A stretch of DNA of 64,000 bases from Gammaproteobacteria bacterium RIFOXYD12_FULL_61_37 (GCA_001801995.1 MGZB01000001.1:1-64000), one strand, 5' to 3'. Positions 9,101 to 17,219 are shown, counted from the first letter of the stretch. Made by a program: numbers and translations. The notes: generated from the letters alone by a model not told the origin.

Positions 9101-10970
9101 GAACGCGGTCAAGGAACTGGTCGACAGCTATGAGGCCATGGGTGGGGTCAATGTCCTGTTCGTGCCCTTCTCGTCGGACGCCAATGCCACCGAAAGCATC
9201 TGGTATGACGCCGATGGGGCCAAGACCGAGGTCGATGGCTTCCATGCGGGCGGCTACACCAACTACCAGGATGCCCTGCAGAAGACCATGGACCACAGCA
9301 ATCTGAATCAGCCCACGGCCGATCAGAATGTCTTCTACTTCGTCTCCGACGGCAACCCCACCATGGGCGACATGGACGGTGCCAACGGCCACAGCGGTCT
9401 GCTGCCCACCTGGCAGTCATGGGCGCCGGACAGCTTCGACCATGTCTTTGCCGTCGGCATCGGTGACAGCGTCGATCTGGACGGCAACGAACGGGGCAGC
9501 CTGCAAGAAATCGCCGCTGTGGGCACCACGCCCCACCCGGTGATCGAGGTGGTCGATCTGGCCCAGTTGGCCGATGTGCTGGTGGGCACCGCCTCCCAGA
9601 CCGGCGTCGAATTGGTTATCAGCGGCGATGCCAGCCTCTCGCACCACTTCGGCGCTGACGGTCCCGCCGATGGCACCGGTCCCAAGGAAGACGGCGGCGC
9701 CTTGCCCTTCAGCTGGGATGGCAGCCATGTGGGCGCCTTTGGCAGCGACACCCATGGCCTGAGCTGGACGGTGACGGGCGATGGCCTGGATCTCATCGGC
9801 AGCCGTGACGGCAGCCCGTTGATCAAGGTCAGCCTCTCCGACCCGCAGTTCGACGGTAGTGAAAGCAGCTACAAGGTGACCCAGTTCGGCTCCCTCGAAG
9901 GCATCGACTCCCTGACCATCCCCTACAGCATCGTGGATGGCGACGGCGACCAGGTGCGCTCGCAGCTCACCCTGACCCTGAATTCGACGATGCCCCAGCC
10001 GGTACCCATGCCTCTGGTGGAAAACAGGCACAGCATCTCCAACATGGTGCTCTACCTGGCGGCTGTCGCCGATCATGACGTGCTCATGAAGGTGAAGCTG
10101 GAGGGCTTCCCGGACGATGTCTTTTCCGTCGAGGTGAAGGATTTCCTGGATCAGCACTACCCCGACCAGGAGCTGGTGGCCTATGCGGTCAAGGCCGGCG
10201 ACAACTTCTCCGGCATGGGTCCGGGCGAGGGCGACCTGGTCATGCTCGACCAGACCATCGATCTGAGCGACCTGCCGACCACCCGCGTCGCGGACGCCGA
10301 CACCTATGATGTTGGCAGCCTGCACCAATACGTCGAACTCAACCCGACCGGGGACGGCGGCGATGAGATCATCCTCGGCGCCCCCGCCGGCAACGACCTG
10401 CATGGCGGCAGTGGGGCCGACCTCCTGGCTGGCGGACCGGGCAACGATGCCCTGGATGGCCAGGCAGGCGGCGACACACTCCATGGTGGCGCGGGTGATG
10501 ACAGCCTGGTAGTGGGCCAGGGCGACGAGGCCCAGGGCGATGCGGGCGACGATACCTTCGCTCTGGACAGCGACCTGACCGCGCTCGACGACTTCATCAA
10601 GATCGACGGCGGCGAGGGCCAGGACAGCCTGGACATCGGCGGCTTCTTCGAGGACACCATCGATCTCTCCGTGCTGGCCGAGAGGGTGGACAACATCGAG
10701 ATCCTCAAGCTGGGCGTATCCGACAGTCTCTCCCTGTCGCTCCAGGATGTGGTGGACATCACCGACGGCAACCACGCCCTCTTCATCAACGGCGACACCA
10801 GCAACGAGGTCAATATCGACAAGGGCGAATGGACCGACAACGGCACGGCGACGGTCAACAACGGCAACTATCACGCCTACAGCGGCGAGAACGGGACCAT
10901 GCTCTATGTGGACGTATCCATCCACACCGTGTTGGTCGAGGACCCCAACAACAATGGAGGCAATGCCTGA
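3153..10970 (+). CDS. Giant retention-module adhesin with Calx-beta, VWA and RTX domains
   Basis: The start ATG follows AAGGGGA. The 2605-residue protein has no Sec signal. Residues about 104-208 form a LapA-like retention module (GTANVVNG, DGIQKTLHRGDPV, IQQAILAGADPSQ), followed by PAAGG at 212-216, a plausible LapG-type di-alanine cleavage site. Then come about eight Calx-beta-like units (about 278-1305), a VCBS-like unit (about 1305-1430), a DUF4114-like segment ending at DNDYDDFVMKFDL (about 1660), further cadherin-like units, a VWA domain with the MIDAS motif D1953-x-S-x-S (about 1945-2150), a T1SS-substrate-like unit (about 2150-2280) and RTX GGxGxD repeats (about 2400-2465). The C-terminal 120 residues are shared with the next gene's product. 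This is the layout of large calcium-stabilised biofilm adhesins exported by type I secretion and held in the outer membrane. No secretion system or LapD/LapG genes are in the window. Unusually for this class, the N-terminal 100 residues contain several cysteines. Confidence 0.9.
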   Translation: MATETSNTEACDTCTPAESTASTSPDNTAIAAQALPVPSPAEPGGAPLPLISETADGCACTPAEAAATTPDITAIAAQPLPASPPASPAGTAPVCFPAPASGCATVDAQGFVGTANVVNGLATILGADGIQKTLHRGDPVKPDDIVQTGRDGNVAIEFTDGKQLFVGRNSHVKIDDSVVNACEVDDQTASNADAIQQAILAGADPSQLCEAPAAGGGTGAVGDETQNVVSVDRTGGKGNVTSGYDTKGPAPEVKDIPLDPVFPGPEGPEPPAPEPPPPCPVVYVQLIHDDSNAEGWLLCHRVQLVDADGNPVVVEPGHEITITLNYAGYGSDPADPSDYTAQYTVVIHAGESSADIVIQSLDDFLVENTEQYQITIAGVVDSGGCDTVYIDQSNDNVIGTIYDNDEPCPIVYAKLVHDDSNAEGWLICHQVQLVDADGNPFVVPEGHEVTVVLNYAGHGTDPANPDDYVAPTTVVITAGNSTTNVVVQTVDDNIVEITEQYQASIVGVYGSSGCGEINIHPTEQSVVGTIFDNDCNPAISINDVTVNEDDGVAVFTLSLSSPSGQTITVDYDTTGGTATEWLDFADAQGTLTFDPGVTSLTLSVPITDDFLHEVSENFFVNLSNATNATIGDPLGVGTILDENVPRAPDVFIGDDVVPEGNALVFDLSLSHPATGEVVLDLAAHSGTAVAGEDFEAGGFDYSTDGGLNWTSAGGPNGTQVNIPAGSIGIQVRVETYANADAGPRIENMNLQVAAVVSGSVNDTSDTGMGVITEGFQPGDPPVVLIGDAKATEGQPLLFTLSLVDPGSGDPVQPSIGGVGLYLGAFTGSGPDAATRGVDFEQASFRYSTDGGFTWIPGGGANGDLVSIPSSNSAILVEVDTHNDLLDEATENMSLQVVGLAYGTISGPIDSGTGLIVDNDIPGGDRVLAMVVESDAAFEGDPLTHRVILVKTDDNGDPVLDPSDPTGYATIQAQSEVRVSLSYGQDADPGTDDAEASDYSGPLTLTIPAGSSELAFNVATTDDNVYENDEVYQVSVTDAFGGGFEDIRPYAQPATGTILDNDGPPCISINDVTVNEDDGLAVFTLTLSHPSELPVSVGYDTASGSATEGVDFTDTNGLLTFNPGETTLTISIPVADDYLHEVSENFFVNLFNPTNATLGDGQGLGTILDEADPGTEDSIFVKLVHDDSNTEGWNICHQVQLVDANGNPVTVPEGQQISVTLNYAGHGANPAGTADYVALSTVVITAGNSSAQVVVPTVDDSLFEGTEQYQASVGAILDSGAFEAILPHGTENSVIGTIWDNDDRSDAVNDSATAIEEGHEWRPAGYQDHVTDLPAEGSQASGNVLGNDSGSAMSVSGVGATAVAAAGETAIAGLYGSLFIQANGEYRYEVADGNGAVDALNQGDSLVESFTYSMHDASGTNDTAELTINIQGTDDAPVIEAVAVYSPQIGVDSGLPSGNVLGDAMLRDGDGGLTYNPDSAPGELDLDFGTGGANIGITYMGGHAGYQNIVGLYQIGPDGNPCNPQLIFADMTDAVDGNVPDQFLGVFQGLTGQVGFFLLPNANDGGAYNGISSADIAFEMGADGFPNVTIGGAPFDNVLFSHQQFNADGKEHVISGYEAQDDGSVIVGFEDINLDGDTGAGGWYGPGQGDNDYDDFVMKFDLCHTQGANGEIIKDISLSDVDDANLERAFVTLTNARAGDVLAVANAQGLAVTVDASTPDIIKITLSGSASKAVYEQVIESITLDTGNTDTSLRAFEVQVDDGDKLSNIIGFNVAPGCRADTAPSIAPDAAVVDEDALVGTADLDAYPTLKVTTGDLHVNFGGNGPGTLVFLGSQDGLDTGLTSQGKPVVLDVVSDTLVNGIADGRMIFSATLNPDQTYRLELKDVVDHPENPDEDALTNLQLYVRAQDADDDTALGVINITIADDIPEIGAHTSASAQTQTLGVTTNLVIAFDISGSMSERAGVDADGDGDRDGHDTKLLLAQNAVKELVDSYEAMGGVNVLFVPFSSDANATESIWYDADGAKTEVDGFHAGGYTNYQDALQKTMDHSNLNQPTADQNVFYFVSDGNPTMGDMDGANGHSGLLPTWQSWAPDSFDHVFAVGIGDSVDLDGNERGSLQEIAAVGTTPHPVIEVVDLAQLADVLVGTASQTGVELVISGDASLSHHFGADGPADGTGPKEDGGALPFSWDGSHVGAFGSDTHGLSWTVTGDGLDLIGSRDGSPLIKVSLSDPQFDGSESSYKVTQFGSLEGIDSLTIPYSIVDGDGDQVRSQLTLTLNSTMPQPVPMPLVENRHSISNMVLYLAAVADHDVLMKVKLEGFPDDVFSVEVKDFLDQHYPDQELVAYAVKAGDNFSGMGPGEGDLVMLDQTIDLSDLPTTRVADADTYDVGSLHQYVELNPTGDGGDEIILGAPAGNDLHGGSGADLLAGGPGNDALDGQAGGDTLHGGAGDDSLVVGQGDEAQGDAGDDTFALDSDLTALDDFIKIDGGEGQDSLDIGGFFEDTIDLSVLAERVDNIEILKLGVSDSLSLSLQDVVDITDGNHALFINGDTSNEVNIDKGEWTDNGTATVNNGNYHAYSGENGTMLYVDVSIHTVLVEDPNNNGGNA

Positions 10971-11083
10971 TCTGAAACCGGAGGCCTGGGACTGGAGGCG
11001 GAGGAAGCGGCGCAGCTTTCACCGCCTTCTCTCAGGTCTACAGAATTACGACCGTTCTACGCACCTGGAATCGAACCTTTTCT

Positions 11084-13462
11084 ATGGCCAGCACTCACCT
11101 CGGCACCCCTGAACCTGTCGGACTCGCGGTCCTGGTCAGGGGGACAGTGAGCGTTACCGATGCCCTGGGCGGCAGACGCCTGTTAAGCCAAGGGGGATTC
11201 CTTTTCGAGGATGAGATTGTACAGACCGCCGAAACGGGCAGAGCCTCCATTGAGCTTGTGAACGGCGGTCGGCTGGAGTTGGCTGGGCGCGATGCCGCCA
11301 AAATGGAGCCCGAGGTATACGGCAGATACGATCTCCTGGTTGACGCCGACCGATTCAGCACCAGCATCCCTTTTCTCCAGCAAGCCTTGCTGGCCGGCTA
11401 CGCAGACGCCGGACCAGAGACTTCGAGCGGCCATGACCCAGGCGATCCACCCCCCGCTCCGCAACGGCAGGAGACCGCAGCCAGCCAAGGCGCTCAAGCA
11501 TCGGGTCAACCCAGGGAGATCTTTGTCGTGGTCGAGGCTGACAGCCGGACATCGAGCGATCAAGACGCCGTCTATTTCGTCAAGCTGGTCGATGCCAAGG
11601 GCACCCCCGTTGCCGCGCCCTTGGGGGAAACCGTCACAATCGACCTCTGTTACGGCCCCGCCGGGTCTTTGATCAATACCAAGGTCGCCATTATCGGCGG
11701 CAACAGCCAGACCAGTTTCACCATCAGCGCTCTGGATGACGCCGCCGTGATCGGCGCGGCGGGTTTCAGCGTCGGCATCACCGGCGTGGGCCAGAGCAAG
11801 GGATTGATCCCGCTGCTCGCGCCGGGGCCGCAAAACGCCATCGCCCCCGGCGAACCCGCCATCCTCAGCCTTTCCGGCGACCCTTCCATCACCGAAGGGG
11901 AGAACGCCAGCTATACGGTATCCGTCAACCAGACGCCCACACAGGATCTGGTCCTTGATGTCGATTACGACCGTTTGGATAGGGACAGCGGTGAGTTCCG
12001 CACGACCACCGTGCCCATCAGAATCCCGGCGGGACGGACCTCGGTCTCCTTCACCGTAGCCGCCGCCGACGATGACTATGCCGAGCAAAAGGAAGACTTC
12101 CGGGTTGGCATCAGCAACCCTCGGGGCGGCGGATTCGCCCAGATCATCATCGAGTCCGGCACCATGACCACCGGCGTCGTCCTGCCATCCGGACGGGAGG
12201 AGGCGGCGGACCCGGATGAGTTTGCTGTCCGGTTGATCCCCACGGATGACAACGGCGCCGAATTGACCGGCAGTCGGATGGATACAGGGGAAGATGCCTA
12301 TTTCATGGCCATTCTGGTGGCGAACGACGGCTCTCGGGTCGCAGCCCCTTCCGGCGGCAGCGTGGAGGTCATGTTCAGCCGGGGCGGCGCCGGCGATGGA
12401 CAGACCGTCCTCCTGGATCAGATTTTCTGCGCCGATGTCCAAGATGATGCCCCGGCTGGGGACAGATCATTCACCGTCAATTTGGTGGCGGATAGCGCGT
12501 TAGTATCCGGCTTTGGCCAGATCACCATCGATTCCAGCCCCATCACCACGACGATTGTAGGCGCCGAGCCCTTGGTCGAGACAGGCCCTGCCACTTTCGA
12601 AACGATCATCGTCAAGCTGATTGGCCTGGACGCCAAGGGGTGCGAAATCGCCACGGCCGGAACCGCCATCAGTCAATACAGGGTGGCCCTGGAGACGCCG
12701 GATGGCTCACGCCTGGACGATGCCGGCTCCGTGGACCTGGACCTCATCTTGGACTCCCCCGGCGCAAGGGGGCTGGAACTGCCGGCGCTGACCGGCATCC
12801 GCATCGGCTCGGTCATTGACATAGAAAACTTGGACGATGTCCACGGCGGAAGCCCCGGAACCCTGTTGCTTGCCCTCAAACCCGGCAGCGCCCTAGTCGA
12901 GACCAGTCACCAAAACCTCATCGTAGATACCACCCCGGTCTTCGCCATTTCTATTGGGGAAAGCCGGACAACTGCCGACGGCGAGGAAGTTGACGAATCC
13001 CCCTCCGCCCATCCCAATCCCCCCGATGACGCCATTCCTTTGTTGCATCCGGATACGGTTGTCGAAGAGGCCAACCCCGTCCCAATGGAGGGCAAAAACG
13101 AACCCTGGATTGAAGGCGATGAACCGCCCATGGGAATTGGATTAAGCGACATCTTTGACCAGACCATCGACCTCTCCCCCCTCGGCGGTACGGGTAGCGC
13201 CACCTTCGACACCATCGAGACCCTCTGGCTTGACAACCAGGCCAGCATGACCCTTTCGATCGGTGATCTGCTCGACCTGACCAACGGCGGCAATAAACTG
13301 GTCATCGAAGGCAACGGCAGCAACCAGGTTACCCTGAACGGAATGAGCAAGGTAGATGCTTCCAGCCATGAGGGATACGAGATCTATCTAGGCACTGCGC
13401 CCGACAGCGGCGCCCCTGTCACGCTCTATCTGGACGCGGGCATCGACAGCTACGTTATTTAA
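11084..13462 (+). CDS. Second retention-module, Calx-beta-like surface protein
   Basis: The product has 792 residues and starts about 110 bp after the giant adhesin. Residues about 10-115 resemble the retention module of that protein (VLVRGTVSVTDALGG, DEIVQTAETGRASIEL, SIPFLQQALLAGYADA). The middle has Calx-beta-like units at about 145-255, 257-360, 380-490 and 503-635. No RTX nonapeptides are visible. The C-terminal 100 residues (TIDLSPL, then DTIETLWLDNQASMTLSIGDLLDLTNGGNKLVIEGN) match the end of the giant protein. It is probably a co-secreted accessory or minor adhesin; function inferred only. The start is uncertain because no strong ribosome binding site precedes the ATG. Its 3' end overlaps the convergent cheR gene by 8 bp. 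Confidence 0.75.
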   Translation: MASTHLGTPEPVGLAVLVRGTVSVTDALGGRRLLSQGGFLFEDEIVQTAETGRASIELVNGGRLELAGRDAAKMEPEVYGRYDLLVDADRFSTSIPFLQQALLAGYADAGPETSSGHDPGDPPPAPQRQETAASQGAQASGQPREIFVVVEADSRTSSDQDAVYFVKLVDAKGTPVAAPLGETVTIDLCYGPAGSLINTKVAIIGGNSQTSFTISALDDAAVIGAAGFSVGITGVGQSKGLIPLLAPGPQNAIAPGEPAILSLSGDPSITEGENASYTVSVNQTPTQDLVLDVDYDRLDRDSGEFRTTTVPIRIPAGRTSVSFTVAAADDDYAEQKEDFRVGISNPRGGGFAQIIIESGTMTTGVVLPSGREEAADPDEFAVRLIPTDDNGAELTGSRMDTGEDAYFMAILVANDGSRVAAPSGGSVEVMFSRGGAGDGQTVLLDQIFCADVQDDAPAGDRSFTVNLVADSALVSGFGQITIDSSPITTTIVGAEPLVETGPATFETIIVKLIGLDAKGCEIATAGTAISQYRVALETPDGSRLDDAGSVDLDLILDSPGARGLELPALTGIRIGSVIDIENLDDVHGGSPGTLLLALKPGSALVETSHQNLIVDTTPVFAISIGESRTTADGEEVDESPSAHPNPPDDAIPLLHPDTVVEEANPVPMEGKNEPWIEGDEPPMGIGLSDIFDQTIDLSPLGGTGSATFDTIETLWLDNQASMTLSIGDLLDLTNGGNKLVIEGNGSNQVTLNGMSKVDASSHEGYEIYLGTAPDSGAPVTLYLDAGIDSYVI

Positions 13463-14321
13463 CGGATTCCGGATTAACCCTGCGAAGCGGCTTGAGCCGG
13501 TAGGCGACGCCTTCCGGCCAGACGGCTTTTTCGAATAATCCAGCGCCATCTTCCAGCGTTTCCCCCGCCCCCAGAAAGAGATAGCCGTAGGGTTTCAACG
13601 CCACCGCCATACGCTTGATCACATCGACCCTGTTGGCCAGGGAGAAGTAGACCAGCGCACTGCGGCAGAAGATGACATCGAACCGCCCCAGGGGGGCGAA
13701 AGAATCGAGGAGGTTCAGCTTCCTGAACGAGACCATTTTCCGGAGATCCGGCCGCATCTCGGAGCAATCCCCATTGGGAATGAAATATTTTTTGCGTTGC
13801 TCATCGCTGAGCCCCTGCACCATCGAAAGGCTGCAATAAACGCCCTTTCTGGCATCGGCTATGATGCCTTCCGAGAGGTCGGTTGCAACCACTTCGACCG
13901 GCCGCCGGAAGAACCGGCTTCCCCGGCGAAACTCTTCGATGGTCATGGCGATGGAATAGGGCTCCTGCCCCAGGGAGCAGGCGGCGGACCAGATGCGAAA
14001 GGCCCCCAGTTCGCCCGCCCTTTCGGTCATGACATTCTGAAGCATCATGAAATGAGACTGGTCCCTGAACCAGTTGGCCTCCTTGGTGGTCATGGCATCG
14101 ATGACGGCCATTCTCAGGGGCATGTTGTCGTCCGATTGGATGGCCCGCAGCAGCTCGGAAAAACTGTCCAGACGATAATCCCGCAACACCTTCCCTATCC
14201 GGCTTGAAATGAGGTGTTCCTTTCCTTCGCCGAGGACAATGCCGCTGATCTTTTCGAGAAAGCTGCAAAGCTCCGAATATTGGTGGGGTAACAAGCGGGG
14301 GTGGGCTGTGAAGGGATACAT
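13455..14321 (-). CDS. cheR: CheR-type protein-glutamate O-methyltransferase
   Basis: From the ATG at 14321 the product has 288 residues, the usual length for CheR; the frame is open to 14444 but the extra residues do not resemble the family. The N-terminal helical domain (LCSFLEKISGIVLGEGKEHLISSR) is followed by a SAM-binding domain with WSAACSLGQEPYSIAM (family: CSTGEEPYSLAM), VVATDLSEGIIADARKGVY, KYF, and DVIFCRSALVYFS (family: CRNVLIYF). It would methylate glutamates of chemoreceptors with S-adenosylmethionine. No chemotaxis genes are nearby, so it is an orphan and may serve another receptor or surface-sensing system. It converges on and overlaps the upstream adhesin gene. Confidence 0.88.
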   Translation of the reverse strand: MYPFTAHPRLLPHQYSELCSFLEKISGIVLGEGKEHLISSRIGKVLRDYRLDSFSELLRAIQSDDNMPLRMAVIDAMTTKEANWFRDQSHFMMLQNVMTERAGELGAFRIWSAACSLGQEPYSIAMTIEEFRRGSRFFRRPVEVVATDLSEGIIADARKGVYCSLSMVQGLSDEQRKKYFIPNGDCSEMRPDLRKMVSFRKLNLLDSFAPLGRFDVIFCRSALVYFSLANRVDVIKRMAVALKPYGYLFLGAGETLEDGAGLFEKAVWPEGVAYRLKPLRRVNPESVK

Positions 14322-14520
14322 GGGTATCTCGATCTCTCCGTGTTCCAAATCTGGCAGGCACATCCTGAACCAAGCGCGAGAGATGTCAAGTGACCATCCG
14401 GCCATTCCATCCTTAGGTCCGTAAACGGTGCATCCCTGCACCACTTCTCACCAGGCAGGGCTGGCCCAGGCTGATCGCGGTAGAATCAACGGCTGTGGAA
14501 ATATCCCCTTGGAATCCGTC

Positions 14521-15594
14521 ATGGCGCGCAACATTGACATCCTGATCGTCGGGCAGGGTCTTGCCGGTAGTCTTCTGGCGCTGGAATTTGACCGGCTTGG
14601 GTTCGATTACCTCATCGCCGATAACGGCTGGATTCACTCGTCCTCGACTGCGGCGGCGGGGCTCATCAATCCGGTGACGGGTCAACGCCTGGTCAAGACT
14701 CGCCATCTGGAGCAACTGCTCCCTGCTGCGCTTGAAACCTATGGCGCTCTGGAACGGGAACTGGGTGTCCCCTTGTTCCACCCACGCCCCATGATTCGCC
14801 TTTTGCGCGAAGGGGGAGAGGCGGATCGTCTGGAAATGCGTCTCGGCGACCCCGGCTATGAGGGGCTTCTTGGCCCCCGGCTCGGCCCCGCCGGGATGGA
14901 TGTCTCTCTTGCCGCGCCCTTGGGTGGCTTCGAGCAATACCAGGCGGGTTTCGTCGATTTGCCCTTGTTGCTGCAAGGTTTGAGGGCCAGGTTCTCGGCG
15001 GCGGGGCGTTTGCTGCCGGAGGAGATCGATGCGGCAGGCATTCGTCTGGAGGCTGGGTCCCTCCGCTATAAGGAGATCCTGGCCGGGCGCGTTGTCTTTT
15101 GCGAAGGCTATCGCGGCAAGGATAACCCCTGGTTTGGTTATCTCCCCTTTCAGCCGGACAAGGGCGAAATCCTGATGCTGGAATTCGAGCGAGCTTTGCC
15201 CCGTTGCATTATCAACGGCGCGACCTGGCTGGTCCCCGTGACGGGTAACCGCTACCGGCTCGGCAGCACCCATGAGCACCGGCGGCTGGACGAACAGCCG
15301 ACCGAAAAGTGCCGGCGACAATTGATCGCATCCTTGCCCGCATTACTGAAGTCCCCGCCCGGCTTCCGCCTCATCGAGCACCGCGCCGGGGTCCGTCCCG
15401 CCACGCGGGGGGCCGAACCCTTCATCGGCCATCACCCCGAACATCCTGGTCTTTCCATCTTCAACGGCTTCGGCGCCAAGGGGTCTCTTTCGATCCCTTG
15501 GCATGCGCGGCGATTTGCGGAATATCTGGGGGAACGGGGTCCTTTGCCGCCCCATGCGGACATCGGCCGCTTCCCCTTTCCGGGGCATCGATGA
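14521..15594 (+). CDS. FAD-dependent oxidoreductase, DAO family (candidate MnmC1-like tRNA cmnm5U oxidoreductase)
   Basis: The ATG at 14521 places the FAD dinucleotide-binding motif at the very N-terminus (DILIVGQGLAGSLLALEFDR), so the longer frame upstream is not used. The 357-residue protein has STAAAGLINPVTGQR near the N-terminus and a C-terminal GVRPATRGAEPFIGHH/GFGAKGSL segment typical of glycine/D-amino-acid oxidase folds, to which the oxidoreductase half of MnmC also belongs. Its stop overlaps the start of the next gene (ATGA), implying translational coupling with a methyltransferase of the YtqB/MnmM family. By inference it removes the carboxymethyl group of cmnm5(s2)U34 in tRNA. A different amine substrate is possible. 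Confidence 0.8.
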   Translation: MARNIDILIVGQGLAGSLLALEFDRLGFDYLIADNGWIHSSSTAAAGLINPVTGQRLVKTRHLEQLLPAALETYGALERELGVPLFHPRPMIRLLREGGEADRLEMRLGDPGYEGLLGPRLGPAGMDVSLAAPLGGFEQYQAGFVDLPLLLQGLRARFSAAGRLLPEEIDAAGIRLEAGSLRYKEILAGRVVFCEGYRGKDNPWFGYLPFQPDKGEILMLEFERALPRCIINGATWLVPVTGNRYRLGSTHEHRRLDEQPTEKCRRQLIASLPALLKSPPGFRLIEHRAGVRPATRGAEPFIGHHPEHPGLSIFNGFGAKGSLSIPWHARRFAEYLGERGPLPPHADIGRFPFPGHR

Positions 15595-16211
15595 CCGCTA
15601 CGCCCATGGACCGCCCCCTTTCGGGCTATCAGCCGCTGACGGATCTGGCGCAGGCATTCATAGCCCCTGCCCTTTCTCCCGGCGGATACGCGGTGGACGC
15701 CACGGTCGGCAACGGCCATGACAGCCTCTTTCTGGCCCGTAGTATCGGCCCCGAGGGTCATCTCTTTGGGTTTGATGTGCAGGCATCGGCCATCGACCTG
15801 ACCTTTCGCCGCCTCCGGCAAGTGGAATTGGACGCCGGGGTCAGCCTTTTCCATGAAGGTCACGAACGGCTGGCGGAACGGTTGGCGGGCGAATATGGGG
15901 GGCGCATCCAGGCCATCATGTTCAACCTGGGGTATCTCCCCGGCGGCGACAAGGGCGTTACCACCCGTAGCGAAACGACCCTGGCAGCCTTGCAAGCCTG
16001 CGAAGCCCTGCTCATGCCCGGCGGACGATTGACCATTCTGGCCTACACCGGCCATCCCGGCGGGGAAAGGGAGGCTGAGACGGTGGAGCTCTGGCTGAAC
16101 GGACTAGATCCGGCACAGTGGCTTTGGCATGGCATTCGCCCCGAATCCATGCACAGACCGCCTCGACTCCATTGCTGCGAAAGGACCCCCGGGCGGCCTG
16201 GGCTTGAGTGA
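15591..16211 (+). CDS. mnmM: Class I SAM methyltransferase, YtqB/MnmM family
   Basis: The ATG at 15591 overlaps the preceding stop (ATGA). The 206-residue protein carries the family signature in order: YAVDATVGNGHDSLFLA (SAM motif I), GFDVQASAI, NLGYLPGGDK, the TT...AL segment and AYTGHPGGEREAE. This is PF06962, once annotated as rRNA methylase; the Bacillus member YtqB (MnmM) has been reported to methylate nm5s2U34 in tRNA to mnm5s2U. The coupled FAD oxidoreductase upstream fits the same pathway, since E. coli MnmC joins an oxidoreductase and an unrelated methyltransferase in one chain. The substrate is inferred. Confidence 0.82.
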   Translation: MTATPMDRPLSGYQPLTDLAQAFIAPALSPGGYAVDATVGNGHDSLFLARSIGPEGHLFGFDVQASAIDLTFRRLRQVELDAGVSLFHEGHERLAERLAGEYGGRIQAIMFNLGYLPGGDKGVTTRSETTLAALQACEALLMPGGRLTILAYTGHPGGEREAETVELWLNGLDPAQWLWHGIRPESMHRPPRLHCCERTPGRPGLE

Positions 16212-16220
16212 CCAAGCCTG

Positions 16221-17135
16221 CTACTGAAATCCCTGCCAGTTCTTGCACTGGATATTCTGGATTCCGGTCTTGCCGATCCGGGTCAGACGGATATCGAAAT
16301 CACCGAACGAATAAGTGCTGGCCATGCGCAAGGGAATACGCTCCGCATCGCGGCTGAACCAGATATCGACAGGGGGGTGGGGGGGGCGATCCTTGACCGG
16401 ATCGAAGGTCTCGAAGCGCAGGCGATAGGCCTTCCATTTCTTCCCGAGCAGATTGACCTCGTCATCGGAGATATCCACCCAATACTCCAGCATCCGCGCG
16501 CCATCGCTGACCGGGAGACTGACCACCCGGCCCGACTTGAGATTCATCGTCCGCAGATGCTGGACCATGGACACCCGGTCCAGCAGGATGTCCGGCAACA
16601 GAAAACTCTTTTGCGACTTGACCTTCCAACTGGGTGCAGCCTGTCCCGCTGATGCCTGAAACCCCTCGAAGGGATTGAGCGACACGCCCGGCAGCTCTGC
16701 CTTGGCACTGCTGCTGCTCAGTATCCGCTTCTTCCAGTCGAAGTTGGCGGATACGTATTCGAGCTGCTTGCGTGCCCGCTGGAAATTCTCAAACCCTTGG
16801 GAACGCTGTGCATCACGGTTATAGACCGCCCGGTAGCAATAGCGGAACGGGAACATGAGCTCCAGCTTCATGAACTGCTCGCTACTGATCCGCACGCTGA
16901 CTTCGGAGGCGCCGCTGGCGACAGGCCTGGGAGAGACCCAGACGACCCTGGAGATATCCAGGGGCTTGTTTGAGGAAATCGAGCCGGTATAGGTGACAAC
17001 GTACTCGAATTGCTCGCGTTCCGTTCCGGCCAGAGTGGAACTGGATGCCAGGGCGCAAGCCAAACCCATGAGCCATGGGGACAGCAGCGTCACGGACGCT
17101 ATCCGCTTCAATTCTGACAAGCCCCCGCGATACAT
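16221..17135 (-). CDS. DUF3108-domain periplasmic protein
   Basis: The ATG at 17135 is chosen over a TTG nine codons upstream. The 304-residue product begins with a signal peptide (hydrophobic VTLLSPWLMGLACALASS, likely cleavage near TLAG). The rest has alternating beta-strand patterns and ends with the DUF3108-like block PVDIWFSRDAERIPLRM, TYSFGDFDIRLTRI. Proteins of this family are predicted beta-rich periplasmic proteins of unknown function. It converges with the upstream methyltransferase gene, leaving only 9 bp between the stops, and lies downstream of mrp beyond that gene's terminator. Confidence 0.7.
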   Translation of the reverse strand: MYRGGLSELKRIASVTLLSPWLMGLACALASSSTLAGTEREQFEYVVTYTGSISSNKPLDISRVVWVSPRPVASGASEVSVRISSEQFMKLELMFPFRYCYRAVYNRDAQRSQGFENFQRARKQLEYVSANFDWKKRILSSSSAKAELPGVSLNPFEGFQASAGQAAPSWKVKSQKSFLLPDILLDRVSMVQHLRTMNLKSGRVVSLPVSDGARMLEYWVDISDDEVNLLGKKWKAYRLRFETFDPVKDRPPHPPVDIWFSRDAERIPLRMASTYSFGDFDIRLTRIGKTGIQNIQCKNWQGFQ

Positions 17136-17219
17136 TAATTCTGCTTCGATTCGCTTCGACAAGTGGGTTAACGGCGCCCCGGAAGAAGGAAAGCCGCCGG
17201 TGTATCGGCGTAATATATC

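Noticed and set aside
3153-13462. Type I secretion genes or LapD/LapG near the adhesins
   Set aside because: I looked for ABC exporter, membrane-fusion and protease motifs in the neighbouring frames and found none; they must be elsewhere if present.
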